Of a stretch of DNA of 64,000 bases, positions 25,194-33,435 are shown one piece after another. The stretch's first letter is position 1. Each line of letters starts with the position of its first letter. The notes beneath the pieces are model-generated. The model searched no databases. It had not been told where the DNA came from and worked only from the letters and a program-made list of their open reading frames with translations. The stretch spans positions 496,001 to 560,000 of the forward strand of contig JANQPL010000004.1 of assembly GCA_028289425.1 (NCBI GenBank), given 5' to 3'. The stretch comes from Alphaproteobacteria bacterium. GTDB taxonomy: Bacteria > Pseudomonadota > Alphaproteobacteria > JANQMY01. The position numbers were made by a program, and so were the translations under genes.

Positions 25194-25934
25194 ATGACAT
25201 ATTGCGTTGGCCTGCGCCTGAAAGACGGTCTGGTCATGTTGGCAGATACGCGCACCAATGCCGGTGTCGACAATATTGCCACTTTCAAAAAAAGCCATTT
25301 GTTTCAGATCGACGGCGACCGCATGATCTGCGCCATGACATCGGGCAATCTCGCCATCACGCAGGCTGTGATTAATCTGCTGTCGGATGGATTTGAGAGT
25401 GCTTTCTCCGGCGAACAAGAATCCCTTTTCACCGTAACCTCCATGTTTCGCGCGGCGGAGCTTGCAGGTGAGGCGGTGCGCCGGGTCTATCAGCGCGACG
25501 GCGATGCCCTGGAACAGCAGGACATGACGTTTAGCTGCGGTCTTTTGATCGGCGGCCAAATCAAAGGCCGCGGCATGCGCCTGTTTCAAGTTTATTCCGC
25601 GGGCAACTTTATCGAAGCCACGGAAGACACACCCTTCCTGCAAATCGGCGAACACAAATATGGTAAGCCCATATTGGATCGGGCGTGCAATTTCGAAACC
25701 GGTCTCAATGACGGTGTGAAACTTTCGCTGATCTCCATGGATTCGACCTTGCGCTCTAATCTGACGGTGGGCATGCCGCTCGACTTGGTCGTTTACAAGA
25801 AGGACCAGGACGGCCCTCCCTTGTGCCGGCGCATCGAAGAGGATGATGTCTATTTCCAAACGATTCGCGACAGCTGGTCCAACGCCCTGCGCGATGCCTA
25901 CCGCGCCATTCCCGTGGCCGATTGGTTGAGTTAG
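25194..25934 (+). CDS. Anbu, proteasome-type protease homologue (COG3484)
   Basis: 246 residues. It belongs to the Ntn-hydrolase proteasome/HslV superfamily; Thr2 after the initiator Met would be the nucleophile (MTYCVGLRLKDGLVMLADTR TNAG). LEQQDMTFSCGLLIGGQIKG, MRLFQVYSAGNFIEATEDTP and LNDGVKLSLISMDSTLRSNL are conserved Anbu segments. Anbu forms helical or ring assemblies and lacks a dedicated unfoldase. Its physiological substrate is not established. The gene closes the four-gene cluster with ATP-grasp, alpha-E and transglutaminase-like proteins. A possible terminator follows at 25983, then a cNMP-binding gene. Confidence 0.95.
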   Translation: MTYCVGLRLKDGLVMLADTRTNAGVDNIATFKKSHLFQIDGDRMICAMTSGNLAITQAVINLLSDGFESAFSGEQESLFTVTSMFRAAELAGEAVRRVYQRDGDALEQQDMTFSCGLLIGGQIKGRGMRLFQVYSAGNFIEATEDTPFLQIGEHKYGKPILDRACNFETGLNDGVKLSLISMDSTLRSNLTVGMPLDLVVYKKDQDGPPLCRRIEEDDVYFQTIRDSWSNALRDAYRAIPVADWLS

Positions 25935-25982
25935 CGCGCATTTATGGCGACGGTGGTCTGTCGCAAAACTGTCATGCGCATG

Positions 25983-26006
25983 CCGCAGAGTGCGGGCAAT
26001 ATTTTT
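25983..26006 (+). terminator. Weak terminator-like hairpin after Anbu
   Basis: CCGCA-gag-TGCGG (25983-25995) is followed by GCAAT and a T-run near 26002-26006. The stem is short (5 bp) and the T-run is displaced, so termination would be partial at best. The next gene starts 22 bases further on. Confidence 0.3.
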
Positions 26007-26027
26007 CTCGATTGAACGGACGATGGG

Positions 26028-26402
26028 ATGAGTGCTCAGCTTGAAAACCTCCTGACACAGATGGACGGTCAAACATATCGTCCCGGCGACACGATTTTTG
26101 CCGAGGGAGACGATGGCGACTGCTTGTACGTCATCCGGAGCGGCGAAGTTGAAATCGAATTTCATGGGACGGTTCTGGAGCAACTCGGCCCGTCGGATAT
26201 ATTTGGGGAAATGGCTCTGATCGATCATGCCCCGCGCAGCGCCACGGCCAAGGCGAAGACCGAGTGCACACTGTCTGTGCTGCGGCAACGCGATTTCCTG
26301 TTGATGGTCGACCAAGTGCCCTATTTCGCCATTAACGTGATGCGCACCTTAACGCAAAGGTTGCGTTTGATGAACGATCACGCGACGACGAAGCAATCTT
26401 AA
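26028..26402 (+). CDS. Stand-alone cyclic-nucleotide-binding domain protein
   Basis: 124 residues and a single cNMP-binding domain: YRPGDTIFAEGDDGDCLYVI RSGEVEIEF, then the phosphate-binding cassette IFGEMALIDHAPRSATAKAK with the Glu and Arg that hold the cyclic phosphate. The C-terminal helix is INVMRTLTQRLRLMNDHAT. There is no DNA-binding domain. It lies 93 bases after Anbu on the same strand and may share its transcript by read-through. This is the second such single-domain sensor in the window (the first is at 11558); they are related in design but not close copies. Confidence 0.9.
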   Translation: MSAQLENLLTQMDGQTYRPGDTIFAEGDDGDCLYVIRSGEVEIEFHGTVLEQLGPSDIFGEMALIDHAPRSATAKAKTECTLSVLRQRDFLLMVDQVPYFAINVMRTLTQRLRLMNDHATTKQS

Positions 26403-26442
26403 TGCTGCCGCTTCCTCCATGCCTTAAGCAAACCTAAATTTT

Positions 26443-26464
26443 CGTTCAGGCTGCGTTCAGTCTG
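26443..26464 (+). promoter_or_regulatory. Tandem 11-bp direct repeat, likely response-regulator site
   Basis: CGTTCAGGCTG (26443-26453) is followed immediately by CGTTCAGTCTG (26454-26464), ten of eleven bases identical. Back-to-back 11-bp direct repeats are the usual binding pattern of OmpR/PhoB-type response regulators. The repeat ends 47 bases before the start of the His-rich secreted protein gene, a sensible activator position. Which regulator binds is unknown. Confidence 0.5.
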
Positions 26465-26511
26465 ACCTGCCTAGCGTTCGATCCTGAGAGGTTCAAACGT
26501 GGAGAAGACCC

Positions 26512-27099
26512 ATGGCCATTGGGAAAGCAGGGGTTGCGTTGCTTACGGCGTGCGCGATGATCGCCGCGACGAGTGTTACGCCGGTATTTGCTGGCGACTA
26601 TCACCGCGGGAGCGGTCATGGCGGCTATCATCGCGATCATGGCAGCCATGCCCACAGAGGTCACCGAGGTCATAGGGGTCACGGCCACCATCATCGGCGA
26701 AAAAAGGACAAGGACTGGGTACCGTTTGCCATCTTGGGCGGCATCGCTGCGGTTGCCATCATTGCCAGCCAAGCGAACCGGAAGGATCGGCATGGTCATC
26801 GGGGGCATGGCGATGGCGGTTATCACCGTGGAAGTGGCCATGGCGATTACCACCGGGGAAGCGGCCATGGTGGGTATCACCGGGGCAGCAGCGCCGATCA
26901 CGGCGGTCATCGTGGCCATCGTGGTCGCGACGGCGGTTATCATCGCGCGTCATCAGGTGGTGACAACTGCCATGTGGTGTACAAGACGGAACGCGTCAGA
27001 GGCCGCACAGTGCGGAAAGGATGCACGATTTGCTACAACCCCGATGGGTCCGCCTACATCGTTGAAGGCAGCGAGTTTGTTGTCGGCTACGTAGACTGA
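26512..27099 (+). CDS. Secreted histidine- and glycine-rich protein
   Basis: 195 residues from the ATG at 26512, with GGAGAAG about 8 bases upstream. The signal peptide MAIGKAGVALLTACAMIAAT ends at VFAG. The mature protein is dominated by imperfect repeats of GYHRGSGHG and HRGHRGHRG; His, Gly and Arg make up most of it. A hydrophobic helix (WVPFAILGGIAAVAIIASQA) sits in the middle. The C-terminal 50 residues are different and ordered: NCHVVYKTERVRGRTVRKGC TICYNPDGSAYIVEG with three Cys. A metal-binding or envelope role is plausible but not shown. An open frame in the +1 register over the same bases is a shadow of the repeats. Confidence 0.75.
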   Translation: MAIGKAGVALLTACAMIAATSVTPVFAGDYHRGSGHGGYHRDHGSHAHRGHRGHRGHGHHHRRKKDKDWVPFAILGGIAAVAIIASQANRKDRHGHRGHGDGGYHRGSGHGDYHRGSGHGGYHRGSSADHGGHRGHRGRDGGYHRASSGGDNCHVVYKTERVRGRTVRKGCTICYNPDGSAYIVEGSEFVVGYVD

Positions 27100-27154
27100 A
27101 GATAAATCATGACGGCGAATGCGGGCGGTCCCCGGCTTTCACGGAACCGCCGTC

Positions 27155-27289
27155 TAGATCATCATGCGATCAACTGGACTCATGTTGGATAATCCAGTTG
27201 ATCGCATAAAGATGATCTACATCTATGAAATAGAGCAACTTTGTGCGCTCAAACCAACCCCGTATGGTCGGCTTGAGCGCACGTTGCTC
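27155..27289. repeat. Pair of large tandem hairpins
   Basis: Hairpin 1: a 24-base left arm at 27155-27178 pairs with 27193-27219 (perfect apart from a 3-base AAA bulge in the right arm), loop of 14 bases. Hairpin 2: 27233-27252 pairs with 27273-27289 (perfect apart from a 3-base TTT bulge in the left arm), loop of 20 bases. They lie between two convergent genes (stops at 27099 and 27302), so they could act as a two-way terminator; they may also be a mobile palindromic repeat. The second hairpin opens TAGAGCAACT, like the ends of the element at 17168 and the repeat at 56875. Confidence 0.65.
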
Positions 27290-27301
27290 GAGCAGAGTGT
27301 T

Positions 27302-30300
27302 CTAAAGGTCGGGCACTGTGCCGACGGTCGTGGTTTGTTCGATGTGGCGCGCATATACGTCGCGGTAGGCGTTCAGATCGTGGATGGCCACGTTTAGAAT
27401 CATGTTGTCCCGATAGCCTTGCATTTCGGCAAGGACGGTTGGGCCACAGGTCTCCCATTTGTCGGAGTCCCAAGAAAACGTTCTGGGATAATCTTGGCTT
27501 CGGGACTGCGCGCCGCGGATATCGAGGACCGGCAGCGAAGCGGGCATGAGCTTGTTCTCATCGCTCGTGGTTTCCTGTCCGTCGATCTTAACGAGTTCCA
27601 GGGCCGACCAGGCATTGCCCACATACGCGTTGCAAGATCCGTCCTTGAACGCTCTTTCTGGCGTCATGCGGTTTGGTGCTTTGAGCTTGCCGTTTTCGTA
27701 GAACCGGTCCGGCAGTACGCCAAAATCGACCGTCCACAGCCACTGCGGGTTCGCCTCCAACACGTCGCTGCCATATTTCTGCTTAAGCTGGTCAAAGACT
27801 GCTTCCTTTGGCGTGTTTTCTTCCAGCATGACGGTACGGATGATCGCGAACAACTTGTTGCCGGCATCAGGCTGGAAGTGGAGCACCATTTGCTGTCTGC
27901 CATCGGCGCTCACATAGGCATGAAAATGCTTGTAAGGACGATTGGGGCTGACACGTGCGCTGTTGGATGCACCACGCACCTTGTCTTTGAGTTTCGCTAC
28001 CCAAGCCACGTCCATTTTCTCGCGCAGCACGCTTTCTGCTTCTTGCAAGGTCATGCCCAGCCTGATTCCCAGAATATCGGCGCTGCGCAGTTGGTTGCGC
28101 CGCTCCGCCTTTTGTTGATCTACGGCTGCTTGGGCCTCGGCAGCGTCTGCTTCTTGTTTCGCGGCTTCGGCCGCGTCTTGTTGCGCCTGGGCATCTAATT
28201 CTTCACGCCCAACGAAGCTGCTGGGATCAAACGAGGCGAGCACCCTTTGTTGGCCATCTATCACATCGACGCCCGTGACCGTTGCAAAGAAGATCGGCGG
28301 TTTTTGTAAATCGTTACCCCGCAAGCGCGCACCAAATTCGATCTTGTCAATTTCAAATTTGACTCGGGCAAAAAGCATCTGGTTGCGCTGACCCTTTCGG
28401 GCCTCTGCGGTTGCACGGTCTACGGATACGGAGTCGATTTTGAGTTGCCGGTCGAGGGCAAAAATGCCATTGCCCAATCGGAGACGCGTGATCGCCACGC
28501 GCCAGCTGTTTGCCGCCGGAGAATTCGTAATACTTTTGAGCCTAGCCGTTTGGGTTCGTTCGTGGCCGGCACGCTCGAAATCACCGTCATATTTCACAAG
28601 ACTATCGTCGTTGGTCAGAACGACCGCGCGTTCAGCCGATCGGGGCACGTAGACGGTAGCTTCACGATTCTCGGCATCGGCGCCCGGGTCGTCGGAGTAC
28701 ACCACGCGGCCAAATATGTCGTTCACCAGCGAAACGGACTCACCCTTGCCGAATGTGTAGACCTCTTTCTCATAATCATAGCGTGGCTCACGCAGAATGA
28801 GATCGGCGTAGAGCGTATTGGGCGCCGCCTTTGCCGCCGCCAATAAGTGCTTCTTGAAAACCGGGGCCACTTCGCGGGCGACAAACTCCGCTTCTCTGTT
28901 CTCGATCGTCGCTCGGTCAAATACCAGAGCGTCAACCCGGTATTGGAAGCGTTGGTCCAAAGACGCCGCTTGGTCAAAGTAACCCCAGCTCGGACGGGAC
29001 GTGACAAAGCTCTTTTGAATGAGGGTTGCCGCCAAACTGTCGCCTTGCGCGTCGAGTGTCTGCCAGTCGCGCACGTGGACGGGGCGCTGCCAATCGAAAC
29101 CCTGTGCTTTTAAGTACTCCGGATTGGCCTTGGCTTGTTCGCGTATCTTGTCCACTTCCGGCCAGACCTTTTGTTCCATCCGAATCTGATAGGCCGCCGC
29201 ATCGATAAGACCTTGGCCATCCGCCAATTCCGGGTGGTGCCGCAAGACTTGGAGGGTCATCATGCCGCGCGTCGCCATGATGAATGGATCTTGTTCCGTG
29301 CTGGCTGCCGGTTCGGAAGCGATTTCTTTATCGTCCGACGCGTGATCTTCGAAAAGGGCCGGATCGTAGGAATGGAGAACTTGCTTCGTTTTGTAGTTGA
29401 GCGCGCGAGCCTCCACGATTCGGGATGGCGCCCCATTGTCGACGCCGATCGGCCCAAATTCCACGATGACTTCGAGATGTATTTGGTGACCGACCCTGTT
29501 CAGGTATTCATCCGCCTTGTCGGCGGTCATCGGTAAGCGGACAATTTTGTCTTCGCCTGCCGGCAGGGCGGTTACGCCCGAGTAACTCACACCGGGAAAC
29601 GTGCGATTGCCCATGTAACAGCCCTTCACAAATCCGGCATTTCGGAACTCCGTGAAGTAACCTGCTAGCGTGGCCTCCCGCACAAACATTTCCTTAAATG
29701 GGAAGTAGTTTTCCGCAGCGTTGTAGTCTCCCAATGCCCGTGACAGTAGGATTCGAAAGCGCTTTGTCTTCGGTGACGATGCGATGTGAGTTTTGCGCGT
29801 TTCGAGAAAACTCTGAGCGTCGGCGAGAATGGCGGCACGGCGAATCTCGTTATTGTCCACCTCTTTGTTGAGGTCCATGCAGCGCCTTTGCGTTTGACTT
29901 TGGTCGAGCGACGGATCTTCGAAAAGCAGATAGTGGTGATAGGCGAATCGGTCATTGTTAAGAAGATCGATATTGGCCGCCATGAAGAGCTCAAAAAGCT
30001 CGAGATGGGTCGGTGCTTCGTAGCTTTCAAATCCCGTCTGCGACGGGGCCGGCGCCGCCTTGCTGGGCGATGCCTTCGCCACTGTTGGCGCTGCGGCCTT
30101 GGACCCGCTGACACTTTGCATTGTGGTCGTCTGGGGCGCAGTTGTGGGGGATGATGTCGATTCGGAAGCCGGCGCGGCCGTTGCGGTGCTCGCCAACGGT
30201 TTCTTCACAAGGCCCAATCCATTTCGTTGATCAAGCTCGCCTTGAAAGACGTAAACACTGTCGGCTTCGCCCGCGATCCGAAAGAGTTTTGCGGCTGGGC

Positions 30301-30541
30301 ATTGCAGTTTCATGATAGACTGCATTGCCACCAGAAACTTCCGCAATTCGGTTCTGTTTCCCTTGAATACCGCCGCCGATGGACTGCGCACGGTCACGTC
30401 CAACTCCTCAGCACACGCGCCTTTTTCCATATGCGCCGTGAGGTCGCCATTGCGCATCAGAACGGTCTCTTCCGCCCGAACAAGGTTTGAGATGGACAGA
30501 ACGGCAGCGCTTGCTGCCAAGATCATAAGGGTGCGAATCAT
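27302..30541 (-). CDS. Large secreted protein of unknown function
   Basis: 1079 residues from the ATG at 30541, with GGGGGA 7 bases upstream; a longer start at 30580 gives no signal peptide. Layout: signal peptide (MIRTLMILAASAAVLSISNL VRA); a small N-terminal domain; a Thr/Ala/Ser/Pro linker near residues 115-170; a large mixed domain to about 760; a charged coiled-coil-like stretch QDAAEAAKQEADAAEAQAAV DQQKAERR; then a C-terminal domain opening ILGIRLGMTLQEAESVLRE, a pattern seen in small periplasmic SmpA-like modules. Three Cys near the C-terminus may form disulfides. No enzyme motif is seen. It stands alone downstream of deoD and I assign no function. Confidence 0.8.
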   Translation of the reverse strand: MIRTLMILAASAAVLSISNLVRAEETVLMRNGDLTAHMEKGACAEELDVTVRSPSAAVFKGNRTELRKFLVAMQSIMKLQCPAAKLFRIAGEADSVYVFQGELDQRNGLGLVKKPLASTATAAPASESTSSPTTAPQTTTMQSVSGSKAAAPTVAKASPSKAAPAPSQTGFESYEAPTHLELFELFMAANIDLLNNDRFAYHHYLLFEDPSLDQSQTQRRCMDLNKEVDNNEIRRAAILADAQSFLETRKTHIASSPKTKRFRILLSRALGDYNAAENYFPFKEMFVREATLAGYFTEFRNAGFVKGCYMGNRTFPGVSYSGVTALPAGEDKIVRLPMTADKADEYLNRVGHQIHLEVIVEFGPIGVDNGAPSRIVEARALNYKTKQVLHSYDPALFEDHASDDKEIASEPAASTEQDPFIMATRGMMTLQVLRHHPELADGQGLIDAAAYQIRMEQKVWPEVDKIREQAKANPEYLKAQGFDWQRPVHVRDWQTLDAQGDSLAATLIQKSFVTSRPSWGYFDQAASLDQRFQYRVDALVFDRATIENREAEFVAREVAPVFKKHLLAAAKAAPNTLYADLILREPRYDYEKEVYTFGKGESVSLVNDIFGRVVYSDDPGADAENREATVYVPRSAERAVVLTNDDSLVKYDGDFERAGHERTQTARLKSITNSPAANSWRVAITRLRLGNGIFALDRQLKIDSVSVDRATAEARKGQRNQMLFARVKFEIDKIEFGARLRGNDLQKPPIFFATVTGVDVIDGQQRVLASFDPSSFVGREELDAQAQQDAAEAAKQEADAAEAQAAVDQQKAERRNQLRSADILGIRLGMTLQEAESVLREKMDVAWVAKLKDKVRGASNSARVSPNRPYKHFHAYVSADGRQQMVLHFQPDAGNKLFAIIRTVMLEENTPKEAVFDQLKQKYGSDVLEANPQWLWTVDFGVLPDRFYENGKLKAPNRMTPERAFKDGSCNAYVGNAWSALELVKIDGQETTSDENKLMPASLPVLDIRGAQSRSQDYPRTFSWDSDKWETCGPTVLAEMQGYRDNMILNVAIHDLNAYRDVYARHIEQTTTVGTVPDL

Positions 30542-30606
30542 GCAACGATCCCCCGACACTTCCCGGTTGCAAATCACCAACAGTATACGTGACTGAATCT
30601 GGCAGG

Positions 30607-31311
30607 CTAGAGCGCCGCTTGCAGGGCGATGGCGATCATCTGATCGAAAGACTCCTGGCGCTCATCGGAAGTGAGCGCACCCCCCAGCTTGATGTGATCG
30701 CTCACCGTACAGATTGCCAAAGCGCGCGCGCCGAACTCCGCCGCGACGCCGAATAATCCCGCGGCTTCCATCTCGACGCCCAGAAATCCGTATTTTTCAA
30801 GCAGGTCGAATACATTCTCTTTGGGGTGGTAGAACAGGTCAGACGAAAACAGGGCTCCGACGTGATAGGGCGCGCCTGAACTTCTGGCGGCGATCACCGC
30901 GCGTTCTACCAGGTCGAAATCCGCCATGGCCGCGAAATCATAGCCGTCAAAGCGCAGCCGGTTCACGTTTGAATCCGTGCCGGCGCCCATGGCAATGATC
31001 ACATCCCGCATTTTCACATCTTCGCGCACGGCGCCGCAGCTTCCCACACGGATGATTTTCTTTACGCCGTAGTCGGTGATTAATTCCTTGGCGTAAATGG
31101 ACGACGACGGAATGCCCATGCCGCTGCCACTGACCGAAACGCGATGGCCGTTAAAGCTGCCCGTGAACGCCAGCATGTTGCGCACATTGGAAATCTCTTG
31201 GGCGTGCTCAAGAAACCGGTCGGCGATGTATTTGGCGCGTAAAGGATCCCCTGGAAACAAAACCGTGTCGGCGAAGGCGCCGTCGGGGGCGTTATAGTGT
31301 ATGGTCGCCAT
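30607..31311 (-). CDS. deoD: Purine-nucleoside phosphorylase, DeoD type
   Basis: 234 residues, standard length. It splits purine nucleosides with phosphate into base and ribose-1-phosphate in the cytoplasm. Family motifs: [76 protein letters not shown] (Met-Glu sugar-binding pair) and [19 protein letters not shown] with the catalytic Asp. It lies 39 bases downstream of a nucleoside transporter gene on the same strand, so uptake and breakdown of nucleosides form one unit. Confidence 0.97.
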   Translation of the reverse strand: MATIHYNAPDGAFADTVLFPGDPLRAKYIADRFLEHAQEISNVRNMLAFTGSFNGHRVSVSGSGMGIPSSSIYAKELITDYGVKKIIRVGSCGAVREDVKMRDVIIAMGAGTDSNVNRLRFDGYDFAAMADFDLVERAVIAARSSGAPYHVGALFSSDLFYHPKENVFDLLEKYGFLGVEMEAAGLFGVAAEFGARALAICTVSDHIKLGGALTSDERQESFDQMIAIALQAAL

Positions 31312-31350
31312 GATATGCGTGCTTTCGATGATGGGCGTGAACGGCGTCCA

Positions 31351-32574
31351 TCATAGCGAAAGCAACAAGCCCGCCAAGGCTGCATTTGTCAGGTTCACAA
31401 GCGTGCCGGCGGCAACGGTCCTCAATCCGAATTGCGCGACTTCGGACCGGCGTGTCGGTGCCAGGCTTTCGATCGTGCCCAAGACCATGGCGATCGAGGC
31501 AAGATTGGCAAACCCGCACAAAGAGAAAACGGCGATGATGCGCCCGTCTTCCGATAGGCTCTCCTGAATATCGATATACGCCACATAGGCCACGAACTCG
31601 TTCAGGATAATCTTTTGCCCGATCAGCGCGCCCACTTGATTGGCCTCCTGCCACGGCACGCCCATCAGCAGGGTGACCGGCATGAGGGCAAGGCCCAGCA
31701 GATATTGCACGGTCAAATCCGGAAAGCCGAACAGGCCCCCCACCGACCCCAGGATGATGTTGGCGAGCGCGATCAAGGCAATGAACGCCACAAGCAGCGC
31801 GCCCACGGCCACGGCCACGCGCAGGCCCAACAGCGCGCCGCTTGCGGCCGCGTCGATCACATTGATGGGCGCGCGGTCGTCATCATAGGAAAGGCCCTTG
31901 AATTCTGCGTTCGGGGTTTCGGTTTCCGGGCACATGATCTTGGCGATCATTAAGCTGCCGGGCGCGGACATGAAGCACGCGGCGATCAGATATTTAATCT
32001 CGACCCCAAGCCCGGCCACGCCCGCCAACACCGCGCCGGCAATGGTGCTCATGCCGCTGCACACAAGGGCGAAAAGTTCCGACCGGGTAAGCTTGGGCAA
32101 ATAGGGCCGGATGAGCATGGGCGCGTCCGTGTGGGCGATGAAGATGTTTGCCGCCGCCGTCACGGATTCAGCATGGCTCGTACCGATCAAGCGCCGTATG
32201 GCCCCTCCAAGATATAGGATCACCCATTGCATGATCCCGAAATAGTATAAGAGAGAAATCAGTGTAGAGATGAACACGATGACCGGCAGAACGCGGAAGG
32301 CAAAGATAAACCCCGTATTGTCATCGGCCAGTGGCCCGAAAACGAAAGCACTGCCCGCTTCCGCGCTGGCAATAACCGACCGAATACTCTCCGCCATGCC
32401 GCCCAACAGGGCTTGCCCGAATGGCACGTACAGAACGAACAGTGCTACCGAAAACTGAAGCAGGAACGCCCGGCCGACCAGCGACCAACGAATGGCCCGC
32501 CTGTTCTCCGAAAGCAGGAACGCAAGCCCCAGAAAGGCGAGCAGGCTGGCAATGCTCTGTAAGATGATCATCAT
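31351..32574 (-). CDS. Concentrative nucleoside transporter (NupC family)
   Basis: 407 residues from the ATG at 32574 (MMIILQSIASLLAFLGLAFL); a second ATG follows directly, and an upstream one at 32616 adds an unusual N-terminus. About nine hydrophobic helices. Diagnostic segments: FRVLPVIVFISTLISLLYYF GIMQW, ESVTAAANIFIAHTDAPMLI RPYLPKLTRSE, and LMGVPWQEANQVGALIGQKI ILNEFVAY. CNT transporters import nucleosides with Na+ or H+ across the inner membrane. The deoD gene follows immediately. No clear ribosome-binding site was found, so the start is uncertain by one codon. Confidence 0.93.
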   Translation of the reverse strand: MMIILQSIASLLAFLGLAFLLSENRRAIRWSLVGRAFLLQFSVALFVLYVPFGQALLGGMAESIRSVIASAEAGSAFVFGPLADDNTGFIFAFRVLPVIVFISTLISLLYYFGIMQWVILYLGGAIRRLIGTSHAESVTAAANIFIAHTDAPMLIRPYLPKLTRSELFALVCSGMSTIAGAVLAGVAGLGVEIKYLIAACFMSAPGSLMIAKIMCPETETPNAEFKGLSYDDDRAPINVIDAAASGALLGLRVAVAVGALLVAFIALIALANIILGSVGGLFGFPDLTVQYLLGLALMPVTLLMGVPWQEANQVGALIGQKIILNEFVAYVAYIDIQESLSEDGRIIAVFSLCGFANLASIAMVLGTIESLAPTRRSEVAQFGLRTVAAGTLVNLTNAALAGLLLSL

Positions 32575-32698
32575 GGAATGACGGAGGTGTATGGACCAAA
32601 GCAGAAGAAGGTGCATTTTTGTAACACATTCTTAGACAGTTTATCTGTTAGTGTGCCGGTTGGTGCCGGTCCGCAGTGCGAGAACTGATGTCATTGCC

Positions 32699-33388
32699 AT
32701 GAGCGAGCTAAAAGAACCCCATCCGTTACGTCTGTTTCGTGAAATGCGGCTGCCGTTCGATTTCGCGTCGCTTCCGCTCCGGGCGATCAATCTTAACAAG
32801 GCGCCGCGCGGCGATGGGGAACCGGTGATGGTGCTGCCCGGTTATCTCGCCGACGACAGTTCCACATGGGTGATTAGAGCCTATCTCGACTATCTGGGGT
32901 ATGACGTGCGGGGCTGGGGTCTCGGGCTCAATCGCGGTGGCGTCCGCAAAAAAGCGGCCGCCCTTATTGAGCAGCTGGAACAAGTCATGGCCGACCGCGG
33001 CCAATCGATTCGCCTGGTGGGGCAAAGCCTGGGCGGTGTGATCTCGCGGGAAATCGCCCGAGAACGGCCCTATTTGGTGGACCGGATCATCACCCTCGGC
33101 TCACCTGTTGTGGGCGGCCCCAAATACACGACCCTTGGTTCATTCTTCAGTATGCTGACGGGGAATGATCATGATCGTGTGGAAGAAATCATCAATGAGC
33201 GCAATAAGGTGCTCATCAAAACGCCGATTACGGCAATCTACAGCCGGTCCGATGGCGTTGTGGCCTGGCGCGCCTGCATCGACGACCACAACCCCAATGT
33301 GGAACATGTGGAAGTATCGAGCAGCCATGGCGGCATGGGCGTCAACGGTATCGTGCTCGAAATCATTGCGGAGCGGCTGGCGGCGTGA
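32699..33388 (+). CDS. Alpha/beta hydrolase, lipase-like
   Basis: 229 residues from the ATG at 32699 (MSELKEPHPLRLFREMRLPF); a longer reading from 32651 lacks support. EPVMVLPGYLADDSSTWVIR AYLDYLGYDVRGWGLGLNRG gives the oxyanion region, RLVGQSLGGVISREIARERP holds the Gly-x-Ser-x-Gly nucleophile, and YSRSDGVVAW and SSSHGGMGVN provide the Asp and His. This resembles PGAP1/LipA-like lipases without a signal peptide. It is divergent from the nucleoside transporter. The substrate is not predictable. Confidence 0.88.
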   Translation: MSELKEPHPLRLFREMRLPFDFASLPLRAINLNKAPRGDGEPVMVLPGYLADDSSTWVIRAYLDYLGYDVRGWGLGLNRGGVRKKAAALIEQLEQVMADRGQSIRLVGQSLGGVISREIARERPYLVDRIITLGSPVVGGPKYTTLGSFFSMLTGNDHDRVEEIINERNKVLIKTPITAIYSRSDGVVAWRACIDDHNPNVEHVEVSSSHGGMGVNGIVLEIIAERLAA

Positions 33389-33435
33389 TTTGTTGGGCTG
33401 TGTGGGTGTAAACCGCCACAGAGAAAGGCCAACAC

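Noticed and set aside
26573-27094. Long open frame of 173 codons inside the His-rich gene
   Set aside because: It runs in the +1 register of a repetitive GC-rich gene. It has no signal peptide or ribosome site of its own, and the frame from 26512 has both.
27164-27397. Open frame of 77 codons across the tandem hairpins
   Set aside because: It spans the repeat and runs into the convergent gene; no ribosome site and no family features.
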